Positions 1 to 9,900 of a stretch of 64,000 nt of DNA are shown one piece after another. Each line of letters begins with the position of its first letter. The first letter of the stretch is position 1. The position numbers and the translations under genes were made by a program. Source of the stretch: Flavobacterium azizsancarii (GTDB lineage Bacteria > Bacteroidota > Bacteroidia > Flavobacteriales > Flavobacteriaceae). Under the pieces are notes generated by a model. That model saw nothing but the letters and a program-made list of their open reading frames with translations, was not told the DNA's origin and made no database searches. The stretch lies in the NCBI RefSeq assembly GCF_027980145.1, contig NZ_JAMZNK010000006.1:1-64000 (forward strand), written 5' to 3'.

Positions 1-32
1 TAAAAAGCCTTATGATTACACCCAAAAGATAC

Positions 33-66
33 AAAAAAAAGAGTAGAAAACTTTTAGCTTCTACTC
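33..66 (-). terminator. Intrinsic terminator after the MoxR gene
   Basis: Inverted repeat GAGTAGAA (41-48) / TTCTACTC (59-66) with a 10-base loop. On the minus strand it is followed by a run of eight U (plus-strand A at 33-40). It lies about 80 bases beyond the moxR stop, so moxR is probably the last gene of its transcript. Confidence 0.75.
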
Positions 67-146
67 CTTTAATTAACAATTATTCCTGAAAAGGACTTTT
101 TCAGTGCCCTCATTTATTTAGTCCGGCTTTTCTATTTATTCTTTTT

Positions 147-1100
147 TTACATCAGTTTCTGAATAATAATCTCTTCTGTGATTCCTTCAGCATCTGCTTT
201 ATAGTTTTTAATAATTCTATGACGCAAAATTCCGGTTGCTACCGCTTTTACATCTTCGATATCCGGTGAGAATTTACCATTAAAAGCTGCATGTGCTTTT
301 GCTGCCAAAATCAAGTTTTGTGATGCTCTTGGCCCCGCTCCCCAATCTAAATAATTTTTCACAAAATCATTTGACAATGCATTGTCCGGACGTGTTTTAC
401 TTACCAAAGTTACTGCATATTCAATCACATTATCCGCCACGGGAATTCTGCGAATCAAATGCTGAAAATCGATAATTTCCTGAGCAGTAAACAAAGGATT
501 AATTATTGTTTTAACATCAGACGTGGTACGTTTAACTACCTGAACTTCTTCTTCAAAACTTGGATATTCCAGCTTAATAGCAAACATAAAACGGTCTAAT
601 TGAGCTTCTGGTAACGGATACGTTCCTTCTTGCTCAATTGGGTTTTGAGTCGCCAAAACAAAATAAGGCAAATCCAGTTTATAATTTTGTCCGGCAATTG
701 TAACTGAACGTTCCTGCATTGCTTCAAGTAAAGCTGCTTGAGTTTTTGGGGGCGTTCTGTTAATTTCATCTGCCAGAACAATATTAGAAAAAATTGGACC
801 TTTGATAAATTTAAAATGCCTGCTTTCATCAAGAATTTCACTTCCTAAAATATCAGATGGCATTAAATCGGGCGTAAACTGAATTCTTTTAAAATCTAAT
901 CCTAAAGCCTGCGCCAAAGTATTTATCATTAACGTTTTTGCCAATCCCGGAACACCTATTAAAAGTGCGTGTCCGCCTGAAAATATACAAAGTAAAATTT
1001 GATCTACAACTTCATCCTGGCCTACAATGATTTTTGCTATTTCGGTTTTTAATTCGTTTCTTTTTTGAACTAAATTATGAATTGCTGCTACGTCAGACAT
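147..1100 (-). CDS. MoxR-family AAA+ ATPase
   Basis: A 317-residue AAA+ ATPase of the MoxR family, which works as a cytoplasmic chaperone-like ATPase and is often linked to von Willebrand A-domain (Bat) proteins and cell-envelope stress. Visible motifs are Walker A GVPGLAKT (49-56), Walker B IVLADEIN (107-114), a sensor-1 region with VLATQNPIEQEGTYPLPEAQ at about 149-168 and the LDRF that follows. Length is normal for the family. It is transcribed after the SurA-like gene but a hairpin (1122-1161) separates them. No VWA partner lies downstream in this window, because the gene ends near the left edge and is followed by a terminator. The family call is firm; the client protein is unknown. Confidence 0.95.
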   Translation of the reverse strand: MSDVAAIHNLVQKRNELKTEIAKIIVGQDEVVDQILLCIFSGGHALLIGVPGLAKTLMINTLAQALGLDFKRIQFTPDLMPSDILGSEILDESRHFKFIKGPIFSNIVLADEINRTPPKTQAALLEAMQERSVTIAGQNYKLDLPYFVLATQNPIEQEGTYPLPEAQLDRFMFAIKLEYPSFEEEVQVVKRTTSDVKTIINPLFTAQEIIDFQHLIRRIPVADNVIEYAVTLVSKTRPDNALSNDFVKNYLDWGAGPRASQNLILAAKAHAAFNGKFSPDIEDVKAVATGILRHRIIKNYKADAEGITEEIIIQKLM

Positions 1101-1121
1101 TTAGATATGTTTTTAAAATTG

Positions 1122-1166
1122 AAAAGAGTTAGCTTTATGAATTCATAAAACTAACTCTTTTTATTT
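1122..1166. terminator. Bidirectional hairpin between the SurA-like gene and moxR
   Basis: Perfect arms AAAAGAGTTAG (1122-1132) and CTAACTCTTTT (1051+100 = 1151-1161) enclose a second perfect palindrome, TTTATGAATTCATAAA (1134-1149). The fold is a long, nearly continuous hairpin. The U-rich tail on the minus strand is modest, so termination before moxR may be partial. Confidence 0.65.
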
Positions 1167-1178
1167 ATTTAATAAAAA

Positions 1179-2609
1179 TTATTTTTTCAACCAATTGTAT
1201 ACAAAATTACAATCTCTGTATTCTCCAATAATCTTAATGTAAGTATCTTTTATTTTAGTATCAAACCACTTTGAGATGGTTGTGATTTGTTTTTCTTTCA
1301 ATGCTAATTCTTTAATCTTAGTGTAATCTTTAGCATAATCTGCTGTATGAGCATCAATTCTATTAGTGATAGTAATTAACTTATATGTTTTTTTACCTTT
1401 ATCATCCGTGTTCAGAATTGGCTGAGAAACTTCATTGTCTTTTAGATTAGAAACCTGGCTGTATAAAGTTGGATCCATTTTAGTCAACTCAAAACGAGTA
1501 TCCTGAGTATTAGGATTTACTAAAGTTCCTCCGTTTGCTCTGGTTTCTTTTTCATCAGATTCAGTTCTTGCGGCTTCAGCAAAAGTAATTTCTTTGTTTA
1601 CTATCTTATTTCTTATATTGGTAATTCTTTCTTTAGCATCCTTTAGAGCATCTTCAGATACTGTAGGCGAAATTAAAATATGACGTAATTCAACTTCCTG
1701 ACCTTTTATTTTATCAATCATAATAATATGATATCCAAAATTAGTTTCAAATGGCTCAGAAATTTCACCTTCACCTAAACTAAAAGCAACATCTTTAAAC
1801 TCTTTTACAAAAGGAGTTTTTCTGGTCATTTTGTAATACCCTCCATTAGGTGCTGATCCTGGATCCAGCGAATATAAAACGGCTTTTGTCGCAAAGCTTG
1901 ATCCTTCAAGAACATCTTTTCTGATCGCGTTTAATCTGTCGATTACTTTTTGTTTATCTTCTTTTGAAACTTTAGGTTCTACAACAATCTGTGCTACTTC
2001 CATTTCAGCTCCAAAAGTTGGCAATTCGTCTTTTGGTATTTTCTTAAAAAAATTACGAACTTCTTCTGGTGTAATTTCAACTGCATCAACAATTTTTTTA
2101 GTCATTTCTGACGCCAATTTTTGTTCTTTCAAGATATCAGAAAAATAGGTTTTGAATTCCTCTACTGAATTCTTTTTATAATAAGCAACAACCTTGTTGA
2201 TATCCCCAACTTGTTGAATCATATAATTCAATCGGTCATCCATCATACTTCTAACTTCAGCATCACTAACCACAATACTATCCTGAATTGCCTGGTGCGC
2301 ATACAATTTATCTTCTAAAAGCTTACCTAACATCTGGCATCTTGTAATATCTTTTGTAGAACCTCCTGATGCAGAAATTTCTAAATATCCTTTATCAATA
2401 TCAGAATCTAAAACAATATAATCTCCAACATTAGCAATAATACCATCAATTTTTTGCTTGTGTCCAGAAGGAATTTCAACTGGTTTCTTAATCACAGTAT
2501 CTTTTATAATTTCCTGAGCTGAGATAATTGAGGTGAAAAAAAATAAAAAACACATTGTCAATATTAACTTGTAATCAATTGTTTTTAACTGTAATTTTTT
2601 TAATAACAT
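1179..2609 (-). CDS. SurA-like periplasmic peptidylprolyl isomerase
   Basis: A 476-residue secreted parvulin-type foldase, the Bacteroidota counterpart of SurA. The N-terminus has a hydrophobic signal segment ending at SAQ (about residues 19-32), so the protein acts in the periplasm on outer-membrane client proteins. A SurA-N-like helical region (about 50-190) is followed by two PpiC rotamase domains: about 205-305, with the FGYHIIMIDKIKG end motif, and about 305-415, starting ELRHILISP. An internal Met at residue 19 could also be the start and would give a shorter signal peptide. The neighbouring MoxR ATPase is also envelope-related. Domain assignment is by motif; clients are inferred. Confidence 0.92.
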   Translation of the reverse strand: MLLKKLQLKTIDYKLILTMCFLFFFTSIISAQEIIKDTVIKKPVEIPSGHKQKIDGIIANVGDYIVLDSDIDKGYLEISASGGSTKDITRCQMLGKLLEDKLYAHQAIQDSIVVSDAEVRSMMDDRLNYMIQQVGDINKVVAYYKKNSVEEFKTYFSDILKEQKLASEMTKKIVDAVEITPEEVRNFFKKIPKDELPTFGAEMEVAQIVVEPKVSKEDKQKVIDRLNAIRKDVLEGSSFATKAVLYSLDPGSAPNGGYYKMTRKTPFVKEFKDVAFSLGEGEISEPFETNFGYHIIMIDKIKGQEVELRHILISPTVSEDALKDAKERITNIRNKIVNKEITFAEAARTESDEKETRANGGTLVNPNTQDTRFELTKMDPTLYSQVSNLKDNEVSQPILNTDDKGKKTYKLITITNRIDAHTADYAKDYTKIKELALKEKQITTISKWFDTKIKDTYIKIIGEYRDCNFVYNWLKK

Positions 2610-3149
2610 TATTTTAAATTTAATTTGAATGTAAAGATCTTGCTTTAGAATTTCGTTTTAAACTAAAATCACTTTACAATGTATTTTCAATGTTTATCCT
2701 GAAAATACTAAATAATTAAGATCTAGTTCAATTTACCTTATAACGAACAAAAATAACAATTCAATTACATAATACAACTATCGGCTATACTATTAACAAA
2801 AAATTATATGGATGATCGTTGAATTTCATACAGGACAACTGTTTCTATGGGATTAATCTCTTTAAAAAAACGGCAGTAATCTTTACCACAATGCTCACAA
2901 AGATCGATTTGATGAATATTTTATATACATTCAAAAGAAGCAACTTTTGATAAAATAAAAAAGTTATCAATACTACAACGTTTTCGCTGTATAAACATTT
3001 TCTTATAAAAACAAACCGAATCAAAAAACACATACTTTAGATAAATAATTGATAATTATTAGGGGATAAAATTACGAATAGCATTTACAAAACCTTTAAT
3101 AAATATCAAATTACAAACTTTATTATCTAACCTAAACCCAAGTCTAACT
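2610..3149. other. 540-base intergenic region, no gene seen
   Basis: AT-rich spacer between the divergent SurA-like and amylase genes. A 62-codon minus-strand open frame (2845-3033) is rich in Phe/Ile/Val from AT-rich sequence, resembles no family I know and overlaps nothing conserved, so I do not call it a gene. I found no convincing TAnnTTTG promoter, although both flanking genes need one here. Confidence 0.5.
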
Positions 3150-4592
3150 ATGAAAAAACCTATTGTAAAGATTTATCTGCTTGCAGCAATTACTATATTC
3201 CTATATTCGTGCTCGCAGAACGAAACAAATGAAACAGATCTAAAAGCTTCAAGTCAGCAATTTGAGATCATTAATGTTACCCATCATGACGGAAAACCAT
3301 TCAGCACCGGAACTTCCAGTTCATCCCTAACAGGAAAATATGTCGATAATCCGGGCGGAGGAGTTATGATGCAAGCCTTTTATTGGGATGTTCCTGCCGG
3401 AGGAAATTGGTGGAATACTGTAAATAGTAAATTAACCGCGTGGTCAAATGCCGGGATAGGATCTATTTGGTTACCTCCTGCTTCAAAAGCTCAAAATGGG
3501 GCATTCTCTATGGGATATGATCCAACGGATTATTTTGATTTTGGAGATTACAACCAAAATGGTTCTGTAGAAACCCGATTTGGCTCTAAAACCGAATTGG
3601 TAAGTCTGATCACAAATGCACATACGGAGAACATGAAAGTATATGCAGATATAGTAATCAATCATAACAGTGGCGGTCAATCAGAAGCTAATCCGTTTAC
3701 AGGAACAAATACCTGGACAGATTTTAGCGGAATTGCTTCTGGAAAATTTAAACGTTCTTATAATGACTTTTATAAAAACAGTTATGGTAATAATGATGAA
3801 GGTGCTTTTGGCGGATTTCCGGATTTATGCCATGCAAATCCGTATGTACAGGATTGGTTATGGGGAAGAGCTGACGGGGTTGGAAAATATTATAAAAACA
3901 CCATGAAATTTGATGGCTGGAGATTCGATTACGTTAAAGGATTTGGTGCTTGGGTTGTAAATGCCTGGAATGCTAATGTAGGCGGGTTTTCGGTTGGGGA
4001 ATTATGGGATTCAAATGTAAACGTATTAAATGACTGGGCTAATAACGCCAATAGTTCTGTTTTTGATTTTGCTTGTTATTATAAAATGAATGATGCATTC
4101 GACGGAAATAATCTTGCATTATTAAATGACGATATGATGTGGAAAAGAAACCCCTATAAAGCGGTGACTTTTGTAACAAATCATGATACTGATGAAATTT
4201 CTAATAAATTATTAGCCTATTCTTATATTTTAACTCACGAAGGATATCCTACAATTTTCTATAGAGATTATGAAGAATGGCTGGATAAAAATAAATTGAA
4301 CAATCTGATTTGGATTCATAATAACAAGGCTACAGGCACAACTTCGATTTTATATTCAGATGATGACGAATATGTAGCCCGCAGAAATGGATATAATGGA
4401 AACCCTGGATTAGTAGTGTACATCAACAATTCAAACACTTGGCAAGAAAGATGGATCCAGACCAATTGGGCAAACACTCAAATTAAAGACTTTACAGGAA
4501 ATTCAACATGGGTACCAACCACACAAGCAGATAAATGGGTAAAAATTCAATGTCCACCCAAAGGTTATTCAGTTTGGTCAGTTAACCAATAA
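3150..4592 (+). CDS. Secreted lipoprotein alpha-amylase, GH13 (archaeal/plant-like type)
   Basis: A 480-residue glycoside hydrolase family 13 enzyme predicted to cut alpha-1,4 bonds in starch or glycogen. A lipobox (LYSC, Cys21) marks it as a lipoprotein, presumably surface or periplasmic. The (beta/alpha)8 barrel carries the four GH13 regions: DIVINH (about 167-172), FDGWRFD with nucleophile Asp260, VGELWD with acid/base Glu284, and TNHD with His345-Asp346. The stretch around DYVKGFGAWVV and the C-terminal domain, ending GYSVWSV, closely resemble Thermococcales and plant amylases (GH13_7) rather than SusG-type Bacteroidota enzymes. It stands alone, not in a SusCD locus, and is followed by a terminator. 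Confidence 0.95.
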   Translation: MKKPIVKIYLLAAITIFLYSCSQNETNETDLKASSQQFEIINVTHHDGKPFSTGTSSSSLTGKYVDNPGGGVMMQAFYWDVPAGGNWWNTVNSKLTAWSNAGIGSIWLPPASKAQNGAFSMGYDPTDYFDFGDYNQNGSVETRFGSKTELVSLITNAHTENMKVYADIVINHNSGGQSEANPFTGTNTWTDFSGIASGKFKRSYNDFYKNSYGNNDEGAFGGFPDLCHANPYVQDWLWGRADGVGKYYKNTMKFDGWRFDYVKGFGAWVVNAWNANVGGFSVGELWDSNVNVLNDWANNANSSVFDFACYYKMNDAFDGNNLALLNDDMMWKRNPYKAVTFVTNHDTDEISNKLLAYSYILTHEGYPTIFYRDYEEWLDKNKLNNLIWIHNNKATGTTSILYSDDDEYVARRNGYNGNPGLVVYINNSNTWQERWIQTNWANTQIKDFTGNSTWVPTTQADKWVKIQCPPKGYSVWSVNQ

Positions 4593-4611
4593 TTTAAATT
4601 TTAATAATTTT

Positions 4612-4645
4612 AAGGCTGTTTGAATAAAAACAGCCTTATTTTTTT
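4612..4645 (+). terminator. Intrinsic terminator after the amylase
   Basis: Perfect 10-base arms AAGGCTGTTT (4612-4621) / AAACAGCCTT (4628-4637) followed by ATTTTTTT. It begins about 20 bases after the amylase stop. Confidence 0.9.
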
Positions 4646-4724
4646 GAATGCTGGCTGATTTGTAATAAAACGAAAGTCTTCCTAATTTAAGAAGTGAATA
4701 TTTTTATTAAGCCGTAATTAATAG

Positions 4725-4732
4725 TACTTTTG
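4725..4732 (+). promoter_or_regulatory. -7 promoter element for prfC
   Basis: TACTTTTG matches the Bacteroidota -7 consensus TAnnTTTG and lies 19 bases before the prfC ATG, implying a short 5' leader. A clear -33 TTG is not seen at the expected spacing. Confidence 0.6.
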
Positions 4733-4751
4733 CAACCTATTTATACGAAAT

Positions 4752-6341
4752 ATGAGCTTTTTAAAAGAAATACAACGCAGAAGAACATTTGGAATTATAT
4801 CGCATCCTGATGCCGGTAAAACAACATTAACGGAGAAATTATTATTGTTTGGAGGGGCTATTCAGGAAGCTGGTGCTGTAAAAAACAATAAAATTAAAAA
4901 AGGAGCAACGAGTGATTTCATGGAAATCGAACGCCAAAGAGGTATTTCGGTTTCAACATCTGTACTTGCTTTTAATTACCAGGATAAAAAAATCAACATT
5001 CTTGACACGCCTGGTCACAAGGATTTTGCTGAAGACACTTTTAGAACTTTAACTGCTGTTGATAGTGTTATTGTTGTTATTGACGTTGCAAAAGGGGTTG
5101 AGGAACAAACAGAGAAATTAGTTGCTGTTTGTAGAATGAGAAATATTCCGATGATTGTTTTCATCAATAAGTTAGACCGTGAAGGAAAAGATGCTTTTGA
5201 CTTAATGGATGAAGTAGAACAAAAGCTTGGTCTTACGGTTACGCCTTTGAGTTTCCCAATTGGTATGGGTTATGACTTTCAGGGAATTTATAATCTTTGG
5301 GAACAAAACATTAATCTTTTCAGTGGAGACAGTCGTAAAAATATCGAGGAAACGATCGCATTCTCTGATGTACAAAGTCCGGAATTAGAAAAAATAATTG
5401 GTCAGAAACCAGCAGATAGATTACGTGAAGAATTAGAATTAATCGATGAAGTGTATCCTAAATTTGATCGTCAGGATTATTTAGATGGGAAATTACAACC
5501 TGTATTTTTTGGTTCTGCATTAAATAATTTTGGAGTTAGAGAATTGTTAGATTGTTTTGTAGCAATCGCTCCGTCTCCAAGACCTAAAGATTCTGAAACT
5601 CGTCTGGTAGATCCTACTGAAGAAAAAATGACTGGTTTTGTATTTAAAATCCATGCTAATATGGATCCTAAACACAGAGACCGTTTAGCTTTTATCAAAA
5701 TTGTTTCCGGAACTTTTGAAAGAAACAAGCCTTATTACCACGTTCGTCAGAAGAAAAATTTAAAATTTTCTAGCCCGAATGCCTTTTTTGCTGAGAAAAA
5801 AGAAATTGTCGATATTTCTTATCCCGGTGATATTGTTGGTTTGCACGATACAGGAAATTTCAAAATTGGAGATACTTTAACCGAAGGCGAAATAATGAGT
5901 TTCAAAGGAATTCCGAGTTTCTCTCCGGAACACTTTAGATATATTAACAACGCTGATCCTATGAAAGCCAAACAATTGGACAAAGGTATCGATCAGTTAA
6001 TGGATGAAGGTGTAGCACAGTTGTTTACATTAGAAATGAACAACCGTAAAATAATTGGAACTGTTGGAGCGCTTCAATATGAGGTTATTCAATATCGTCT
6101 AGAGCATGAATATGGTGCAAAATGCACTTACGAAAACTTCCCTGTTCATAAAGCTTGCTGGGTAAAACCTGATGATGCTAAAAACAATGAATTCAAAGAA
6201 TTTAGACGTATTAAACAAAAATTCCTAGCGCACGATAAATACGGTCAATTGGTTTTCTTAGCTGATTCTGACTTTACGATTCAGATGACACAAAGTAAAT
6301 ATCCAAGCGTGAAGCTATTCTTTACTTCAGAATTTGACTAA
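4752..6341 (+). CDS. prfC: Peptide chain release factor 3 (RF3)
   Basis: A 529-residue translational GTPase that removes RF1/RF2 from the ribosome after peptide release. GTPase motifs are complete: G1 HPDAGKTT (18-25), the effector-region sequence RQRGISVSTSV (61-71), G3 DTPGH (85-89) and G4 NKLD (139-142). The rest fits RF3 domains II and III, including FKIHANMDPKHRDR and the C-terminal QFLA-like HDKYGQLVFLADS. Length is normal. The gene is alone on the plus strand, with its own promoter and a terminator immediately after it. Distinguished from EF-G by the shorter length and the RF3-specific KIKKGATSDFMEIERQRG region. Confidence 0.97.
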   Translation: MSFLKEIQRRRTFGIISHPDAGKTTLTEKLLLFGGAIQEAGAVKNNKIKKGATSDFMEIERQRGISVSTSVLAFNYQDKKINILDTPGHKDFAEDTFRTLTAVDSVIVVIDVAKGVEEQTEKLVAVCRMRNIPMIVFINKLDREGKDAFDLMDEVEQKLGLTVTPLSFPIGMGYDFQGIYNLWEQNINLFSGDSRKNIEETIAFSDVQSPELEKIIGQKPADRLREELELIDEVYPKFDRQDYLDGKLQPVFFGSALNNFGVRELLDCFVAIAPSPRPKDSETRLVDPTEEKMTGFVFKIHANMDPKHRDRLAFIKIVSGTFERNKPYYHVRQKKNLKFSSPNAFFAEKKEIVDISYPGDIVGLHDTGNFKIGDTLTEGEIMSFKGIPSFSPEHFRYINNADPMKAKQLDKGIDQLMDEGVAQLFTLEMNNRKIIGTVGALQYEVIQYRLEHEYGAKCTYENFPVHKACWVKPDDAKNNEFKEFRRIKQKFLAHDKYGQLVFLADSDFTIQMTQSKYPSVKLFFTSEFD

Positions 6342-6363
6342 GTTTTTATTTAAAATACAACAT

Positions 6364-6399
6364 AAAAAAAGCGCTAATTTATAATTAGCGCTTTTTTTT
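6364..6399 (+). terminator. Intrinsic terminator after prfC
   Basis: Perfect arms GCGCTAATT (6371-6379) / AATTAGCGC (6383-6391), preceded by seven A and followed by eight T, so it can act in both directions. Confidence 0.9.
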
Positions 6400-6551
6400 A
6401 ATTTGAATTAAACCAACCTTTATAAGTTATTATATTCCAAAAATTAATCCTTTTCTACAAGGAGAAACCAATTTAGCACAATAGTTTCATACTAAGAAAT
6501 TTAGTCGATGAAAGTAAAACTAAATCAGTTGAATTACATTTTACTCTTACC

Positions 6552-6590
6552 TTAAAAAAAAAGCCCCATTAAAAAAATAATGGGGCTTTA
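6552..6590 (-). terminator. Terminator ending the rpoB-rpoC-DUF3467 transcript
   Basis: Arms AAGCCCCATT (6561-6570) / AATGGGGCTT (6579-6588) around an A-rich loop. On the minus strand the stem is followed by eight or nine U. It sits 6 bases beyond the stop of the DUF3467 gene. Confidence 0.9.
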
Positions 6591-6595
6591 ATAAT

Positions 6596-6907
6596 TTATG
6601 CTTGTCCTGCCGGACCAAAATTAAGCGGTATTGGTGCTTGTTCCGTCTCTTTGATTTCGCCGTGGGCTGCTTCAAAACGATGAATATTTTCTCCAATTGC
6701 TTTTAATAATCTTTTAGCATGTTGTGGTGTCAAGACAATTCTTGACTTTACCTTGGCTTTAGGAATACCTGGCATAATACTCACAAAATCTAAAACAAAC
6801 TCTGATGATGAGTGGTTGATAATCGCAAGATTAGAATAAATTCCTTCTGCAATAGTCTCGTCTAACTCAATATTAATTTGCTCCTGTTGTTGTTTCGGAT
6901 TACTCAT
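6596..6907 (-). CDS. DUF3467 family protein
   Basis: A 103-residue small cytosolic protein of the DUF3467 family. The recognisable core is EGIYSNLAIINHSSSEFVLD followed by the FVSIMPG and KSRIVLTPQHAKRLLKAIGENI segments. It starts 10 bases after the rpoC stop and precedes the operon terminator, so it is co-transcribed with rpoB and rpoC. The function is unknown; its place next to RNA polymerase is conserved in the group as far as I recall, which suggests but does not prove a link to transcription or growth. Confidence 0.9.
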   Translation of the reverse strand: MSNPKQQQEQINIELDETIAEGIYSNLAIINHSSSEFVLDFVSIMPGIPKAKVKSRIVLTPQHAKRLLKAIGENIHRFEAAHGEIKETEQAPIPLNFGPAGQA

Positions 6908-6917
6908 AGTTTCCTAA

Positions 6918-9900
6918 TTAATAGATATATTCTTCTTTATTAGCCATCATTTCATTGTAATCGTCTTTAGATCCTACGATAGTATTATCGTATTCTCTCA
7001 TACCAGTTCCCGCAGGAATTCTGTGTCCAACAATTACATTTTCTTTCAATCCTTCCAGATTATCTACTTTACCAGCTACTGCAGCTTCGTTAAGTACTTT
7101 TGTTGTTTCCTGGAATGAAGCAGCAGAGATGAATGATTTAGTTTGTAGCGAAGCTCTTGTAATACCTTGTAGAACTGGTGTTGCAGTTGCAGTAATTACA
7201 TCTCTTGCTACTACTAAATTTTTATCATTACGTTTAAGTAATGAATTTTCATCACGTAAATCACGAGGCGAAATAATCTGACCTGGTTTCAATACCGCAG
7301 AATCTCCAGCGTCTTCAACTACTTTCATACCATATAATTTATCATTTTGAACGATAAAATCTTTAGTGTGAATTAATTGATCTTCTAGGAACAATGTATC
7401 TCCCGGATCTTGAACTCTTACTTTACGCATCATTTGACGAATAACTACCTCAAAGTGCTTGTCATTAATTTTTACCCCTTGTAAACGGTATACCTCTTGA
7501 ATTTCATTTACCAAGTACTGTTGAACAGCAGCCGGTCCTTGAATTCTTAAAATATCATCTGGTGTAATTGCACCGTCAGACAATGGTACTCCTGCTCTTA
7601 CGAAGTCATTTTCCTGTACTAAGATTTGGCTAGAAAGTTTAACTAAATACTTTTTAATCTCACCAAATTTAGATTCGATAACAATTTCACGGTTACCTCT
7701 TTTGATTTTTCCAAAAGAAACAACACCGTCAATTTCAGAAACAACCGCTGGGTTAGAAGGGTTACGAGCCTCAAGCAACTCAGTAATTCTTGGTAAACCT
7801 CCTGTAATATCTCCTGCTTTAGAAGAACGACGTGGAATCTTAACCAATACTTTACCTGCTTTAATTTTCTCTCCATTCTCAACCATAAGGTGGGCTCCTA
7901 CTGGTAAGTTATACGAACGAATTAATTCACCTTCTTTACCGTAAACCAATAAAGTTGGAATTAATTTTTTATTTCTTGCTTCAGAAATTACTTTTTCCTG
8001 GAATCCTGTTTGCTCATCGATTTCAACCATGAACGATTGTCCTTGCTCTAAATCCTCGTAAGCAATCTTACCAGTAAATTCAGAAACAATTACACCATTA
8101 TATGGATCCCATTTACAAATAGTAGATCCTTTAGTAACTACTTCACCATCCTTAACGAAAATACTAGATCCGTAAGGGATATTATGTGTATTTAAAACGA
8201 TTCCAGTTTTCTCGTCAACTAATTTTAATTCAGTTGAACGTGATACTACGATATCTACCGCATTACCTTCACTATCCTCACCTTTTACAGTTTTTAAATC
8301 TTCAATCTCAAGTCTACCGTTAAATCTTGTAACAATACTAGATTCTTCAGAAATACCTCCTGCAACCCCTCCAACGTGGAACGTACGAAGTGTTAACTGT
8401 GTACCTGGCTCTCCAATAGACTGAGCTGCAATAACTCCTACTGCTTCACCTCTTTGTGTCATCTTACCAGTAGCTAAGTTTCTACCGTAACATTTAGCAC
8501 AAATACCTTTTAAAGCCTCACAAGTTAATGGAGATCTAACTTCTACTCTTTCAATCGGAGAAGCTTCAATAACTCTCATGATTGCTTCAGTAATTTGTTG
8601 ACCTGATTGAACTAATACTTCATTAGTAAGAGGATTAATAACATCTTGCAATGCAACACGTCCTAAAATTCTTTCTCCTAAAGATTCAACAATTTCCTCA
8701 TTTTTCTTCAAAGCAGAAACTTCAACACCTCTAAGAGTACCACAATCTTCGATGTTTACAATAACATCTTGTGATACGTCATGAAGCCTTCTTGTCAAGT
8801 ATCCGGCATCGGCAGTTTTAAGAGCCGTATCCGCAAGTCCTTTACGAGCACCGTGAGTAGAAATGAAATACTCAAGAATCGAAAGACCTTCCTTAAAGTT
8901 AGAAAGAATCGGGTTTTCAATAATCTCACCACCACCGGCAGTAGATTTTTTAGGCTTAGCCATCAAACCACGCATACCTGTTAACTGACGAATCTGTTCC
9001 TTAGAACCCCTCGCCCCAGAGTCAAGCATCATATATACAGAGTTGAAACCTTGTTGGTCTTCTCTAATATTTTTCATTGCTAATTCTGTCAACTGAGCAT
9101 TTGCAGAAGTCCATACGTCAATAACCTGGTTGTAACGTTCGTTATTGGTAATAAGACCCATGTTATAATTCACAGAAATACCTTCAACTTGCTCTCTGGC
9201 ATCTGCAATTAATTTTGTTTTTTGTTCTGGAATTCTAATATCACCAAGAGAGAATGATAAACCTCCTCTAAATGCGAATTTATAACCCATATCTTTCATA
9301 TTGTCCAAGAAAGCAGCAGTAGTAGGTACATTAGTCACACTTAAAATGTGTCCAATAATATCTCTAAGGTTTTTCTTAGTCAATACATCATTGATATATC
9401 CGGCTGCTTCAGGTACTACTTCATTAAATAATACACGTCCTGCAGTTGTTTGGATAATCTTGTACACTAATTCTCCAGCTTCATTAAAATCTTTTGCTCT
9501 GATTCTTACACGAGCATTCAATTCTAATCTTCCTTCGTTTAATGCAATATTTACTTCTTCAGCAGAATAGAATGTTAAGTCTTGACCTAAAATTATGTGT
9601 TCTGGTGTAGAGATACGTTCTTTGGTCATATAATATAGACCCAAGACCATATCCTGAGAAGGTACAGTAATTGGCGCACCATTTGCAGGGTTAAGGATAT
9701 TGTGAGAAGCTAACATTAATAATTGTGCCTCTAAAATAGCCTCTGGTCCTAATGGTAAGTGAACCGCCATTTGATCCCCATCAAAATCGGCATTAAAAGC
9801 CGTACATACTAATGGGTGCAACTGGATTGCTTTTCCTTCAATTAATTTTGGTTGAAAAGCCTGGATACCAAGTCTGTGTAACGTAGGAGCACGGTTAAGT

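Noticed and set aside
2845..3033. 62-codon minus-strand open frame between the SurA-like and amylase genes
   Set aside because: Composition follows AT-rich DNA (Phe, Ile, Val, Leu), no family resemblance, no promoter or conserved context.
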